Shown: positions 34,803 through 44,644, counted from the first letter of the stretch. The stretch is DNA of 64,000 nt from Herbaspirillum rubrisubalbicans (GCF_003719195.1 NZ_CP024996.1:4898001-4962000); one strand, 5' to 3'. Translations and numbers: made by a program. The notes: generated from the sequence alone by a model not told the origin.

Positions 34803-35930
34803 ATGTATGACTACCTGATAGTCGGTGCCGGCCTGTTCGGTGCCACATTCGCGCGCCTGGCAACCGACGCGGGAAAGCGCTGCCTGGTCATCGACCAACG
34901 CCGCCACTTGGCCGGCAACTGCTACACCGAAGAACGCGAAGGCATCCATATCCATGCCTATGGTCCGCACATCTTCCATTGCAACGACAGTCGGATATGG
35001 AACTTCGTCAATCGCTTCGCCGAATTCAACCATTTCCGCAATTCGCCCCTGGCCATGTGCGCAGAGAAGGTCTATTCACTGCCCTTCAGCATGTACACCT
35101 TCAACCAGTTGTGGGGTGTGACCAGTCCCCAAGCAGCACGCGCCATCATCGAGGAACAGCGCCTGAAGCTGGAGCGCGAACCGGCCAACCTGGAAGAGCA
35201 GGCACTGGCCCTGGTTGGCAGCGACATCTATCACACCTTGATTCGCGACTACACCCGCAAGCAATGGCAGAAGGATCCGCGCGAACTGCCCGCCGCCATC
35301 ATCAAACGACTACCACTGCGCTTTAGCTGGGACAACAATTACTTCAATGACCGTTACCAGGGTATTCCTGTGGGCGGCTATACCGCCATGTTCGAGCACA
35401 TGCTGGAAGGCGTAGAAGTTCGCCTGGGCATCGATTATCTGGAGCAACGCAGCGCGCTGGCCACGCTGGCCAACCACACCATCTTTACCGGGCGCATCGA
35501 TGCCTTCTACGACTATCGCTTCGGCGAACTGGAGTACCGCACCCTGCGCTTCGATTCGCAGTGGCTGGAAATCGACAATTTCCAGGGTGTAGCGGTGGTC
35601 AACTATCCACAGCCGGAGCTCCCCTGGACACGCATCATCGAGCACAAGCACTTTCAGGCAGACGCTACGCTGCAGATGCCGCGTACCATCATCACACGCG
35701 AAATCCCCGACCAGTGGCAACGCGACAAAACCCCTTACTACCCCATCGGCGATGACACCAACATGGCGCTGTTCCGACGCTACCAAGCGCTGGCCGCGCA
35801 TGAAACCCATGTCAGCTTCGGCGGCCGCCTGGCCGAGTATCGCTACTACGATATGCACCAGGTGATCGGATCGGCCATGGCCAAGGCCCGTAAGCTACTG
35901 CAAGGAGACTGCCATGAAGCCGCTGCGTAA
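34803..35930 (+). CDS. glf: UDP-galactopyranose mutase
   Basis: A flavoenzyme interconverting UDP-Galp and UDP-Galf in the cytoplasm. The 375 residues are the usual length. An N-terminal FAD fold (YLIVGAGLFGATFARLA) is followed by HLAGNCYTEE, HAYGPHIFHCND, the substrate-side YTRKQWQKDP and IPVGGYTAMFEHML. The C-terminal block RYYDMHQVIGSAM closes the FAD site. It supplies the galactofuranosyltransferase-like gene upstream. Its last 17 bp overlap galU. Confidence 0.97.
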   Translation: MYDYLIVGAGLFGATFARLATDAGKRCLVIDQRRHLAGNCYTEEREGIHIHAYGPHIFHCNDSRIWNFVNRFAEFNHFRNSPLAMCAEKVYSLPFSMYTFNQLWGVTSPQAARAIIEEQRLKLEREPANLEEQALALVGSDIYHTLIRDYTRKQWQKDPRELPAAIIKRLPLRFSWDNNYFNDRYQGIPVGGYTAMFEHMLEGVEVRLGIDYLEQRSALATLANHTIFTGRIDAFYDYRFGELEYRTLRFDSQWLEIDNFQGVAVVNYPQPELPWTRIIEHKHFQADATLQMPRTIITREIPDQWQRDKTPYYPIGDDTNMALFRRYQALAAHETHVSFGGRLAEYRYYDMHQVIGSAMAKARKLLQGDCHEAAA

Positions 35931-36753
35931 GGCGATCTTCCCGGTGGCAGGACTGGGTACGCGCCTGCTTCCCGCCACCAAATCCATTCCCAAGGAAATG
36001 CTGACCATCGTCGATCGGCCACTCATCCATTACGCGGTGAGCGAAGCCATCGAAGCCGGAATCGAGGTACTGATCTTTGTCACCAGTCGCGGCAAGCGCG
36101 CCATTGCCGACTACTTCGATTACCACCCCGAACTGGAAGCCGAACTACAAGCCAAGGGAAAACTGGAGGTATTGGCGAGCGTGCGCAACATCATTCCCCC
36201 GCACGTGAGCTGTGTTTTCATTCACCAGGCCCGTCCGCTCGGCCTGGGACATGCAGTATTGTGTGCGGCCGAAATGATCGACGATGAACCCTTTGCCGTC
36301 CTGCTTCCAGACGACCTGATCGATGGCACCTCGCAAGGTGCGCTGGCACAACTGGCGCAATTGCATCGGCAGACCAGTGCCTCGGTGCTGGCCATCGAGG
36401 AAGTGCCGCGCGACAAGGTCCACCAATACGGCATCATCGCTTCCTCCACGAGCCAAGCCGGAGCGGCCGTCATCGACGCTATCGTTGAGAAACCCTCGCC
36501 GGCCACGGCTCCTTCCAACTGGAGCGTGGTGGGGCGCTACATTCTGCCGCCCCAGGTCATGCGCGCCCTGGCCACACAAGCGCCCAGCGTGGGCGGCGAG
36601 ATCCAGCTCACCGATGCCATTGCCAGTTGCCTGCCGGCGGAAAAATTCCTCGGTCATCCCTTGCATGGCCGTCGCTTCGATTGCGGCAACAAGGAGGGTT
36701 TTATCGAGGCCAACCTGCACTTCAGCCTAAAACAGGCTGCGCAGCAGCAATAG
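35914..36753 (+). CDS. galU: UTP-glucose-1-phosphate uridylyltransferase
   Basis: Makes UDP-glucose, a precursor of UDP-galactose and other sugars. The 279-residue protein has the nucleotidyltransferase opening FPVAGLGTRLLPATKSIPKEM, FVTSRGKRAIADYFD, the LGLGHAVLCA loop, LLPDDLID, and a C-terminal GRRFDCGNKEGFIEAN. Overlap with glf by 17 bp ties precursor supply to the capsule operon; a housekeeping copy may exist elsewhere. Confidence 0.95.
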   Translation: MKPLRKAIFPVAGLGTRLLPATKSIPKEMLTIVDRPLIHYAVSEAIEAGIEVLIFVTSRGKRAIADYFDYHPELEAELQAKGKLEVLASVRNIIPPHVSCVFIHQARPLGLGHAVLCAAEMIDDEPFAVLLPDDLIDGTSQGALAQLAQLHRQTSASVLAIEEVPRDKVHQYGIIASSTSQAGAAVIDAIVEKPSPATAPSNWSVVGRYILPPQVMRALATQAPSVGGEIQLTDAIASCLPAEKFLGHPLHGRRFDCGNKEGFIEANLHFSLKQAAQQQ

Positions 36754-36776
36754 GTGCACGGCCGAGGAATATTGCG

Positions 36777-37976
36777 ATGAGATTTATTGCACCCACGTCC
36801 CTCCCCAAGGCGACGCGCCGTCCGGTCACTACCCTAGCCTCCTCCGTGGTAGCCATCGCGCTGCCGATGATGCTGTGCGCTTGTGCATCGGGCGGTCACT
36901 GGCTACCCTCGGCCGGCCCGGCGGCCACGCAGGTGGTCACACAAGATATGCGCCACGCACAAGTTGCCGTGATCGATGTCAACGACGCAGTCACCCGGCG
37001 CCTGCTGGCGGCGCAACGCGTCGACTCCTTTTCGGCGTCACTGGCCAGCCCGTCAGCCATTGCGCACACCGTGGGACCCGGCGACGTGCTGGAGATCTCG
37101 CTGTGGGAGGCGCCACCAGCCACCTTGTTCGGCACCACGGGCAGCGATCCCCGCAGCACACTATCGGGTGCCCGCCAGGTTACCTTGCCGCAGCAGATCA
37201 TTCACGCCGATGGCATGATCAACATTCCCTTCGGCGGCGCGATTTTGGTGGCTGGCAAGACGGCGCAACAGATCGAGCAGGATATCCGTCAACGTCTGGC
37301 TGGCAAAGCCAACCAGCCTCAAGTGTTGGTACGCGTGGCCCACAATGCCACACGCAACGTCACGGTGGTCGGCGAAGTGACCCAGAGCCTGCGTATGCCC
37401 TTGACGGCAAAAGGCGAGCGGATGCTCGACGCCATCGCCGCCGCTGGTGGCGTGCGCCAGCAGGTCAATAAAATGACGGTCCAGCTAAGCCGCAAGGGCA
37501 ATGTACTGTCCATGCCGTTGGAACGGGTGGTCCGCGAACCGCAAGAGAACGTCCTGCTGCAGCCAGGTGATGTATTGACCCTGCTGTTCCAACCCTTGAG
37601 CTTTACCGCCCTGGGAGCCATCGGCAAGAACGAGGAAATCAGCTTCGAAGCGCATGGCATCAGTCTGGCACAAGCCCTGGGCCGTATTGCCGGGTTGCGC
37701 GACAACCAAGCCGATGCGCGCGGAATCTTCATCTTCCGCTTCGAAGAAGCGACCGTGGTGGCGGCACAGCCGCAGGCAAACGCGTCAGATCGAATCCCGG
37801 TGGTCTACCGGATCGACCTTAGCGATCCGCGTGCTTTCCTGCTGGCACAGCATTTCCCGCTGAAGAACCAGGATGTGCTCTACGTGGCCAATGCTCCCGC
37901 TGCCGAACTGCAGAAGTTCCTGGGCATCGTGACCTCCTCGTTGTTTTCGGTGAGCAATCTGCTCAACCTCCGCTAG
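36777..37976 (+). CDS. Outer-membrane polysaccharide export lipoprotein (KpsD/Wza family)
   Basis: A 399-residue OPX protein forming the outer-membrane exit channel. A long signal (residues ~1-37) ends in a lipobox-like LCAC. The Poly_export domain is visible as VGPGDVLEISLWEAPP, DGMINIPFGGAILVAGKTAQQIEQDI, and the two SLBB-like segments around NVTVVGEV and TALGAIGKNEEISFEA. The C-terminus is NLLNLR. ATG 36777 is chosen as it precedes the signal peptide; upstream frame is galU shadow. It lies 23 bp from galU. Confidence 0.88.
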   Translation: MRFIAPTSLPKATRRPVTTLASSVVAIALPMMLCACASGGHWLPSAGPAATQVVTQDMRHAQVAVIDVNDAVTRRLLAAQRVDSFSASLASPSAIAHTVGPGDVLEISLWEAPPATLFGTTGSDPRSTLSGARQVTLPQQIIHADGMINIPFGGAILVAGKTAQQIEQDIRQRLAGKANQPQVLVRVAHNATRNVTVVGEVTQSLRMPLTAKGERMLDAIAAAGGVRQQVNKMTVQLSRKGNVLSMPLERVVREPQENVLLQPGDVLTLLFQPLSFTALGAIGKNEEISFEAHGISLAQALGRIAGLRDNQADARGIFIFRFEEATVVAAQPQANASDRIPVVYRIDLSDPRAFLLAQHFPLKNQDVLYVANAPAAELQKFLGIVTSSLFSVSNLLNLR

Positions 37977-37984
37977 TCAATCCG

Positions 37985-39001
37985 ATGATGATCCATGCGC
38001 TCGATTTCTCTCACTGGAAACGTTCGTCACTGCGACGCTTCCTGGCGCCGGCCAACGTCAAGTTCGTCAACCACATTGCGCAAGTCCCGCAACGCGCAAC
38101 CTTGGCCGTATGGGGGATGCGCAATGTGCCCGCAGCTAGCGCGCGCCACTTGAGCGTGTTGCGTATCGAAGATGGCTTCTTGCGCTCGGTCGGTCTGGGC
38201 GCCGACCTGATCAGGCCAGTGTCCTGGGTAGTAGATCGTCTGGGGATGCATTTCGACCCAAGTCACCCTTCCGAACTGGAAATGCTGCTGGCACAGACCG
38301 TGTTTTCCACCCCACTGCTGCAGCGCGCTGCAGCTCTGCGCAAACGGATCGTAGCCAACCGGCTCACCAAGTACAACATCGGCGGAACCGGCTGGCAACG
38401 GCCGGCGCACGCCACGCGCGTCATTCTGGTTCCAGGCCAGGTGCAAAGCGATGCCTCGCTGTTGTTTGGTGCACCGGGCATCAAGACCAACCAGGAACTC
38501 CTGCGCGCGGTACGCCACGCCCATCCGAGCGCCCACGTGATCTACAAGCCGCATCCCGATGTGCTCGCCGGGCTGCGTGGCTCAGCCCGTGAAGAAGTGG
38601 CTGCCAGCGACCTTTACGATCAACTGGTCACCGAGGCCTGCATGGCCGAGTTGCTGGATCAGGTCGACGAGGTACACTGCCTGACCTCGCTGACCGGCTT
38701 CGAAGCCTTGCTGCGCGACAAACCCGTCAGTTGCTACGGATTGCCCTTCTACGCCGGCTGGGGCCTGACCACAGACATGCTTGCCATCCCCCGACGACAG
38801 CGGCGACTGGCCTTGGACGAACTGGTAGCGGCGGCATTGATTCTCTATCCGCGTTACCTGGATTGGGAACGAAATCGGCTGGTCCCCCCGGAAGAAGCAC
38901 TGGAGCAGCTAATGACGCGGCGTGACCAGAGCGCTCCCGGCACCCCGGTCTGGCGCAAGGTCTTCCGGCTGGCACTGCGCTGGCACAAGGGCATGACGTG
39001 A
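37985..39001 (+). CDS. KpsC-like Kdo transferase, single module
   Basis: A 338-residue protein. Signatures are WGMRNVP, LRIEDGFLRSVGLGADL, ILVPGQVQSDASL, VIYKPHPDVLAGLR, EVHCLTSLTGFEALLRDKPVSCYGLPFYAGWGLT (given in parts) and RYLDWE. Canonical KpsC is ~680 residues with two such modules that add alternating beta-Kdo linkages to the lipid anchor; here only one is present. KpsS is adjacent, overlapping by 4 bp. So a simpler Kdo linker, or a second module elsewhere, is implied. Start may be 37985 or the next ATG. Confidence 0.85.
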   Translation: MMIHALDFSHWKRSSLRRFLAPANVKFVNHIAQVPQRATLAVWGMRNVPAASARHLSVLRIEDGFLRSVGLGADLIRPVSWVVDRLGMHFDPSHPSELEMLLAQTVFSTPLLQRAAALRKRIVANRLTKYNIGGTGWQRPAHATRVILVPGQVQSDASLLFGAPGIKTNQELLRAVRHAHPSAHVIYKPHPDVLAGLRGSAREEVAASDLYDQLVTEACMAELLDQVDEVHCLTSLTGFEALLRDKPVSCYGLPFYAGWGLTTDMLAIPRRQRRLALDELVAAALILYPRYLDWERNRLVPPEEALEQLMTRRDQSAPGTPVWRKVFRLALRWHKGMT

Positions 39002-40221
39002 AGCGCAACTTCCTGATGCTGCAGGGACCGGCGAGTCCATTCTTCGCCCGGCTGGCGCAGCGCCTGCGCCAAGATGGTCATCACGTCCACCGCATCCATT
39101 TCTGTGCGGGGGATGCCCTCCATACCGGTGCCAGCAGTACGGTCGCCTTTCGTGGCAAGCCAGACACGCTGCCGGCCTTCCTGGCGCAACAGTACGCACG
39201 CCATCACATCAGCGATCAACTGCTTTTCGGTGACCAGCGTCCCCTGCACCGCCTGGCCGTAGAACAGGCGCGCAAAGCCGGCGTGCGCAATCATGTCTTC
39301 GAAGAAGGCTACTTCCGCCCCTACTGGATTACGCTGGAACGCGAAGGCGTGAACGCCTGCTCACTGCTGCCGCGCGATCCACGCTGGTATCTCGCTACCG
39401 CCGCCAGGCTGCCGGAGTTGCCAGTACCGACCACCTTTAACTCGCCCTTCTCGCATCGCGCCCTGCATGACATCACCTATCACGCAGCCGGCGCGGCCAA
39501 TCCGCTGCTATTCCCCGCGTACCGCAATCACGCCGGCATCACGGCAGCCACCGAATACGCTGCCTACGTGCGGCGCTTCAGCAAGCTGTGGCTGATGCGT
39601 CAACGCGAAGAACACCTGCTGGACCAAATCCTGGCATCGTCCCAACCGCGCTTCGTATTGCCTCTGCAACTCAATACCGATGCCCAGATCCAGGCTCATT
39701 CCACCTTCGCCCACATGGGGCAGGTAATCGACCTTGTCATGACCTCGTTTGCGCGACACGCTGCGCCACAAGCCATTCTGGTGATCAAGAATCACCCGCT
39801 GGATCCTGGCTGCATGGATCATGCGCGCTTGGTAGCGCGTTGCCAGGAACGATTGGGACTGGATGGGCGCGTGTATTACCTGGAACAAGCAGACCTATCC
39901 ACTTTACTGGCGGGCGCAGCAGGGATGGTCACCGTCAACAGTACCGCGGGCTTGGTCGCGCTGCAAAACAAGCTGCCCACCCATGCCCTGAGTACGGCGA
40001 TCTACCGACTGCCTGGCTTGACCCATATGACAACACTGGACCACTTCTGGCAAGAGCCCCAGCCCCCCGATCCGCTCCTGTTCGATGCATTTCGGCGCTG
40101 CGTGCTGCATACCACCCAGCTCAACGGTGGCTTTCATTGCGCAGCGGGTATCGCCATGGCGGTAGAACACGCGGCGCACGTGGTATGTGCAGCACGCTCA
40201 CCGCTGGAGGAACTGCAATGA
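38998..40221 (+). CDS. kpsS: KpsS-like Kdo transferase for the capsule lipid anchor
   Basis: A 407-residue protein that should add the first beta-Kdo to lyso-phosphatidylglycerol. Visible blocks are MLQGPASPFFARLAQRL, VRNHVFEEGYFRPYWITLE, QLNTDAQIQAHSTF, LVIKNHPLDPG and TVNSTAGLVALQNKLPT. GTG 38998 overlaps the kpsC-like stop, and the stop overlaps the SDR start, so the four genes kpsC to the LTA-like gene are tightly coupled. Confidence 0.92.
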   Translation: MKRNFLMLQGPASPFFARLAQRLRQDGHHVHRIHFCAGDALHTGASSTVAFRGKPDTLPAFLAQQYARHHISDQLLFGDQRPLHRLAVEQARKAGVRNHVFEEGYFRPYWITLEREGVNACSLLPRDPRWYLATAARLPELPVPTTFNSPFSHRALHDITYHAAGAANPLLFPAYRNHAGITAATEYAAYVRRFSKLWLMRQREEHLLDQILASSQPRFVLPLQLNTDAQIQAHSTFAHMGQVIDLVMTSFARHAAPQAILVIKNHPLDPGCMDHARLVARCQERLGLDGRVYYLEQADLSTLLAGAAGMVTVNSTAGLVALQNKLPTHALSTAIYRLPGLTHMTTLDHFWQEPQPPDPLLFDAFRRCVLHTTQLNGGFHCAAGIAMAVEHAAHVVCAARSPLEELQ

Positions 40222-40994
40222 AACATCCCCGACGCATTCTCATCACCGGGGCTACCGGCGCCATCGGTAGCGCACTGGCCATTCGGTATGCGGCACCCGG
40301 CATACACCTGCTGTTGCAGGGACGCCGGAGCGAACTGCTGGCGGGTCTGCAATGGCAGTGCCTTGAACGCGGCGCCGCAGTGGAAACGGTAACGCTCGAC
40401 CTGTGCGACCGGCAGGAGCTGGCAGCCTGGCTGGACCAGATCTGCCAAGCGCCTCTTCCAGAACTGGTCATTCTCAATGCCGGCCTCAACACCCATATCG
40501 GACCGCGTGGCGAACCTGAACCATGGGCGCAGGTAGAGGCGGTGATGGAAGTCAACCTGAGAGCCAGCATCTTCATCGCCCAACGCCTGCTGCCCGGTAT
40601 GCTCGCACGCGGGTATGGGCAACTGGCCCTGATGAGTTCGCTGGCCGCCTGCTTCGGGTTGCCGGTCACACCCGCTTATTGCGCCACCAAGGCTGGCCTG
40701 AAAGCCTACGGCCAAGCGCTGCGCGGCTGGCTCTCCCCGCGGGGAATTGAAGTCAACGTCATTCTTCCAGGCTATGTGAACTCCCCCATGTGTCACGACA
40801 TGCCGGGACCCAAGCCTTTTCTTTGGAGCGCGCGCAGGGCGGCGCAGTATATCCAACACGGTCTGGCTCGCAACCGGGCCAGTATCAGCTTCCCCTTTCC
40901 GCTGAACTGGGGCGCCTGGTGGTTGCAGATACTACCGACGGCGTTATCGCTGCGCATTCTGGGTTGGCTAGGGTATGAACGCCATGGCCATTGA
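40218..40994 (+). CDS. SDR-family oxidoreductase in the capsule operon
   Basis: A 258-residue classical short-chain dehydrogenase: TGATGAIG nucleotide loop (residues ~10-17), NAG in VILNAGLN, catalytic Ser in LMSSLA, and YCATK as the Tyr/Lys pair. The C-terminal ~35 residues (ISFPFPLNWGAWWLQILPTALSLRIL given in parts: ISFPFPLNWG, LPTALSLRIL) are hydrophobic and may associate with the membrane. The substrate is unknown; such SDRs recur beside kpsC/kpsS in betaproteobacteria. It overlaps the next gene by 20 bp. Confidence 0.8.
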   Translation: MKHPRRILITGATGAIGSALAIRYAAPGIHLLLQGRRSELLAGLQWQCLERGAAVETVTLDLCDRQELAAWLDQICQAPLPELVILNAGLNTHIGPRGEPEPWAQVEAVMEVNLRASIFIAQRLLPGMLARGYGQLALMSSLAACFGLPVTPAYCATKAGLKAYGQALRGWLSPRGIEVNVILPGYVNSPMCHDMPGPKPFLWSARRAAQYIQHGLARNRASISFPFPLNWGAWWLQILPTALSLRILGWLGYERHGH

Positions 40995-42504
40995 GACTAT
41001 CCTGATGGACGCCAGCGCAGCCAGCCTGGCTGGACTGCTACTGAGTGTTCTGCTGGAACAGATGATGCGACCGCGCCCCTGCTTACGCCGACCGGCCAGC
41101 GCCTGGTCCTTGCATAGCGGCCTCTGTCTGGGTGTGCAAGCACTGCTGACACTGCTGCTAGGCCGGCCCTGGTTCGCCCTGACGATCACCATGGCCCTGC
41201 TATTGCTGCTGGTCCTTGTCAACAACGCCAAGTTGCGTGCTTTGCATGAACCCTTCGTGTTTCAGGATCATGAATACTTTCTCGACGCCCTTCGCTACCC
41301 GCGTCTTTACCTGCCCTTCCTGGGTTGGGCAAAAGTGGCCGGTGCCACGGCAGCAGCAGCTATCGCCATTGCACTGGGTCTGTTCGGGGAAATACCATCA
41401 CCCGGTCAGTGGGATGGTAGCGGACTGGCGGGCATACAGTCAGCAATACTATTGACGGCGACCCTGCTCATCGCACTGGGCACAGTTCGACTGCCGACGA
41501 TACATCTCCAACCCGAGCAGGATGTGAAAGCCCTCGGCTTGCTGGCTTGCCTGTGGAGCTACGGACGACACTCACGACAGCCCTGGCACGCCGCGTCACC
41601 CTTCGCGCAACTCAAGGCACCTGCGGCGACCGGGCCATTACCACATCTGGTCGCCATACAAAGCGAATCCTTCTTCGATCCCCGCCCCTACTTTCCTGGC
41701 ATCCGCCCGGAGATCCTCAGTCAGTTCGATCTGTTGCGCCAGGAGGGCCTGGCCAGCGGGAAACTGCAAGTGCCTGCCTGGGGAGCCAACACGGTCCGCA
41801 GTGAGTGCGCATTCCTGACCGGAATCCCCAATGCAGCATTGGGCATTCATCGCTTCAACCCATATGCGGCATTGGCCGCACACTCACAACAGCTCGGCCT
41901 GGCGAGCTACCTCAAGCAGTTGGGCTATCGGACCATCCTGCTCCATCCTTATCATCGGCAGTTCTATCGACGTGACCGCGTACACACGATACTTGGATTC
42001 GACGAATTTCATGACATTACCGCCTTCAGCGACGCCGACCGCAGCGGTCCCTACATCGGCGATCTTGCCTTGGCCGACAAGGTTGCGGCCTGGCTGAAAG
42101 AGGCTCACACCCCGCTGTTCATCCATGTCATCACGATGGAAAACCATGGCCCCTTGCATCTGGAACAGTGCGACGCCAGTGACGTGCAGGCGCTGTATGA
42201 CAGTGCGCCCGAGCCAGGCTGCACCGACCTGACGGTCTATTTACGCCATCTGCGACACGCAGACCAGATGATAGGCCGACTCCGCCAGAGCCTGGAACAA
42301 ACCCCGCGGGGCGCCAGCCTGTGCTGGTACGGCGACCATGTGCCGATCATGCCCGAGGTCTATCGACATCATGGCCGCCCGCCCGGTGAAGTCGACTACG
42401 TCTACTGGAGTAAGGATCGTCGCAATAGGCAAGCACCCGGCATGATGCAGATCGAGAACCTGGCGCTGACATGGTTGCGTGAGCTGGGGTTGATAGTCCT
42501 CTGA
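40975..42504 (+). CDS. LTA-synthase/sulfatase-family membrane phosphotransferase
   Basis: A 509-residue protein. Residues 1-180 hold about four or five membrane segments (ASLAGLLLSVLLEQM, ALLTLLLGRPWFALTITMALLLLLVLV in parts, AGATAAAAIAIALGLF, ILLTATLLIALG). A sulfatase-like periplasmic domain follows with VAIQSESFFDPR, the presumed nucleophile Thr in GANTVRSECAFLTG, HVITMENHGPLH and CWYGDHVPIMP. Enzymes of this fold transfer glycerol-phosphate or phosphoethanolamine. As the last gene of the capsule operon it may decorate the polymer; the donor group cannot be read. Confidence 0.82.
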   Translation: MNAMAIETILMDASAASLAGLLLSVLLEQMMRPRPCLRRPASAWSLHSGLCLGVQALLTLLLGRPWFALTITMALLLLLVLVNNAKLRALHEPFVFQDHEYFLDALRYPRLYLPFLGWAKVAGATAAAAIAIALGLFGEIPSPGQWDGSGLAGIQSAILLTATLLIALGTVRLPTIHLQPEQDVKALGLLACLWSYGRHSRQPWHAASPFAQLKAPAATGPLPHLVAIQSESFFDPRPYFPGIRPEILSQFDLLRQEGLASGKLQVPAWGANTVRSECAFLTGIPNAALGIHRFNPYAALAAHSQQLGLASYLKQLGYRTILLHPYHRQFYRRDRVHTILGFDEFHDITAFSDADRSGPYIGDLALADKVAAWLKEAHTPLFIHVITMENHGPLHLEQCDASDVQALYDSAPEPGCTDLTVYLRHLRHADQMIGRLRQSLEQTPRGASLCWYGDHVPIMPEVYRHHGRPPGEVDYVYWSKDRRNRQAPGMMQIENLALTWLRELGLIVL

Positions 42505-42840
42505 CCTCTGATATCAGCCTTCGGACGCAGACATGCGATCACCAAAAATAAGAATTCCCTCGCAATTGCATCATCGATGCCATCCAAACGACACCGGCAT
42601 CGATAGCATTTCAGTGCGCCCTTCAAGCCTGACAAGCGCCCGGAACAGCCGTCCTGTCATCGCAGCGAAACCATATTGTCAGCCCACCGTCAGAAACCAC
42701 CTCGGAACAACATAAGCGCACTGTTTGCCCCCTCCAAACAGCACAATCTGCGGCCTGGCGACACCTATCTCGACTATTCGTGGACAGCCCACAGGGCCTT
42801 TGCTAGCCTGACCTGACTCCACTCAAAATTACACATCCAC
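42505..42840. other. Intergenic region between capsule operon and chemoreceptor
   Basis: About 336 bp. I see no gene, no clear terminator and no obvious flagellar sigma-28 promoter for the chemoreceptor. The bases before its ATG also lack a purine-rich ribosome site. Confidence 0.4.
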
Positions 42841-44634
42841 ATGCTCACTTCCATTCGCGCTCGCGTAGTCTGCGCCTTCGTTGCGCTGGTTGTCTTTTCC
42901 GTGGTGGTCAGCACCGCCACCAATTACCTGATCGCCCGGGATAGTATGTGGGACGCCACTGACAGCAATCTCTCCACATCCGTGAGCGACCATGCCCGCG
43001 TGATCGGCGACTGGGTAGCTGAAAAGACACACCTGGTCGACTCCTTGCAGGACGTCGTGCTGACCGACTCCCCCGACGCCATGCTCAAGCAGATCCAGGT
43101 CGCCGGTGGCTTCTACGATGTGGGCGTGGGCTACCCCGACAAGAAGACCAAGTTTACCGACTGGCCCAATATCCCCGCCACCTATGATCCCACCAGCCGT
43201 CCCTGGTACAAGGGCGCAGTGCAGGCCGGCAAGCCGGCAGCCATTCCCTATATCAGCACCAGCAAGCTCTTGCTGGTAGCGCTGGCCATTCCGGTGATGC
43301 GCGAAGGCACTCTCAAGGCGGTACTGGTGGGTGACGTCGCACTCGATAGCGTGGTGGACACGATCAAGTCGATCCACCCTACGCCCGAGAGTTTCGGGAT
43401 GCTGATCGACCAGAACGGTCGCATCATCGCTCACCCCAACGCCGACCTGCGCTTCAAGCAAGTCACCGATATCGCCCCGGAATTCAGCCAGTTGATCTCC
43501 TCTGCTGAAGGCAATACGGCCGCCCCTATGAAGATCGTGGTCGACGGTCGCACCAAGCTGGTTCGCGCCCAGAAAATCCGCGGCACCGACTGGAGCATCG
43601 TAATCGCCATCGATGAAGCCGAAGCAATGGCCGGTGCGCGCTCTCTGCTCAATGCCTCGCTGCTGGCCCTGCTGCTCATCGTCGGCATCGCCTCGATGAT
43701 CGGCGTAGCCGTGACCACGAAGGCGTTCCGTCGCCTCGGTCAGGTCAGCCAGGCCATGACGGCCATCGGCTCGGGCAGCGGCGACCTCACGCAACGCCTG
43801 CCCGATCAGGGCAAGGACGAAGTGGCCATCATCTCGCGCTCCTTCAACCAGTTCGTCGGCCAGTTGCAAAACGTGATGCTCGATATCCACGAAGCCAGCG
43901 AAGCGGTGCGCACCGCCTCCAATGAAATTGCCACGGCCAACCAGGATCTGTCATCGCGCACCGAATCGGCCGCGGCCAGCCTGGAGCAGACAGCGGCATC
44001 GATGGCCGAGATTTCGGAGACGGTGGGTCGTTCCACGGCCGCAGCGCAAGAGGCTGATCAGCGTTCCAGCACTGCCACCGAGATTGCCTCGCAAGGTGGC
44101 AAGGTGGTCTCCGACGCCGTCTCCACCATGGGCGAGATCGAAAAGGTATCCGGCCAGATCGGCGCCATCATCAGCGTCATCGATGGCATCGCTTTCCAGA
44201 CCAATATCCTGGCCTTGAATGCCGCGGTGGAAGCCGCACGTGCCGGTGAACAGGGGCGCGGCTTCGCAGTGGTGGCACATGAAGTGCGCAGCCTGGCCCA
44301 GCGTAGCGCCGAGGCCGCGCGCGAGGTCAAGGAACTGGTCGAAACCACGGTGTCGCGAGTCTCTGCGGGATCGGTACAAGTGCGCCAGGCCGGCAAGACC
44401 ATGGGCGAGATCGTGACCCAGTCGGCCGATGTGCAATCGCTCATTTCGGGGATCGCCCGCGCCACGGGCGAACAGACGCGCGGCATCCAGGAAGTCAATC
44501 GCGCAGTGATCCAACTCGATTCCATGGTGCAGCAGAACGCCGCCCTGGTGGAGCAATCGGCCGCCGCGTCGGCCACCTTGCAGACGCAGGCCAATACCCT
44601 GGCCTCCACCATCGGCCGCTTCAGGATATCCTGA
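42841..44634 (+). CDS. Methyl-accepting chemotaxis protein with dCache sensor
   Basis: A 597-residue inner-membrane receptor. TM1 ~8-29 (VVCAFVALVVFSVVVSTA), periplasmic dCache_1 domain ~30-275 with the motif YDPTSRPWYKGA, TM2 ~277-300 (LLNASLLALLLIVGIASMIG), HAMP ~300-355, and a long signalling coiled coil whose tip is GIAFQTNILALNAAVEAARAG in parts. No C-terminal CheR/CheB pentapeptide is present. The dCache motif is only partly like the amino-acid-binding consensus, as PYISTSKLLLVA lacks an obvious Asp; the ligand is unknown. It ends 10 bp before a convergent gene. Confidence 0.94.
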   Translation: MLTSIRARVVCAFVALVVFSVVVSTATNYLIARDSMWDATDSNLSTSVSDHARVIGDWVAEKTHLVDSLQDVVLTDSPDAMLKQIQVAGGFYDVGVGYPDKKTKFTDWPNIPATYDPTSRPWYKGAVQAGKPAAIPYISTSKLLLVALAIPVMREGTLKAVLVGDVALDSVVDTIKSIHPTPESFGMLIDQNGRIIAHPNADLRFKQVTDIAPEFSQLISSAEGNTAAPMKIVVDGRTKLVRAQKIRGTDWSIVIAIDEAEAMAGARSLLNASLLALLLIVGIASMIGVAVTTKAFRRLGQVSQAMTAIGSGSGDLTQRLPDQGKDEVAIISRSFNQFVGQLQNVMLDIHEASEAVRTASNEIATANQDLSSRTESAAASLEQTAASMAEISETVGRSTAAAQEADQRSSTATEIASQGGKVVSDAVSTMGEIEKVSGQIGAIISVIDGIAFQTNILALNAAVEAARAGEQGRGFAVVAHEVRSLAQRSAEAAREVKELVETTVSRVSAGSVQVRQAGKTMGEIVTQSADVQSLISGIARATGEQTRGIQEVNRAVIQLDSMVQQNAALVEQSAAASATLQTQANTLASTIGRFRIS

Positions 44635-44644
44635 GCATCAGTTA

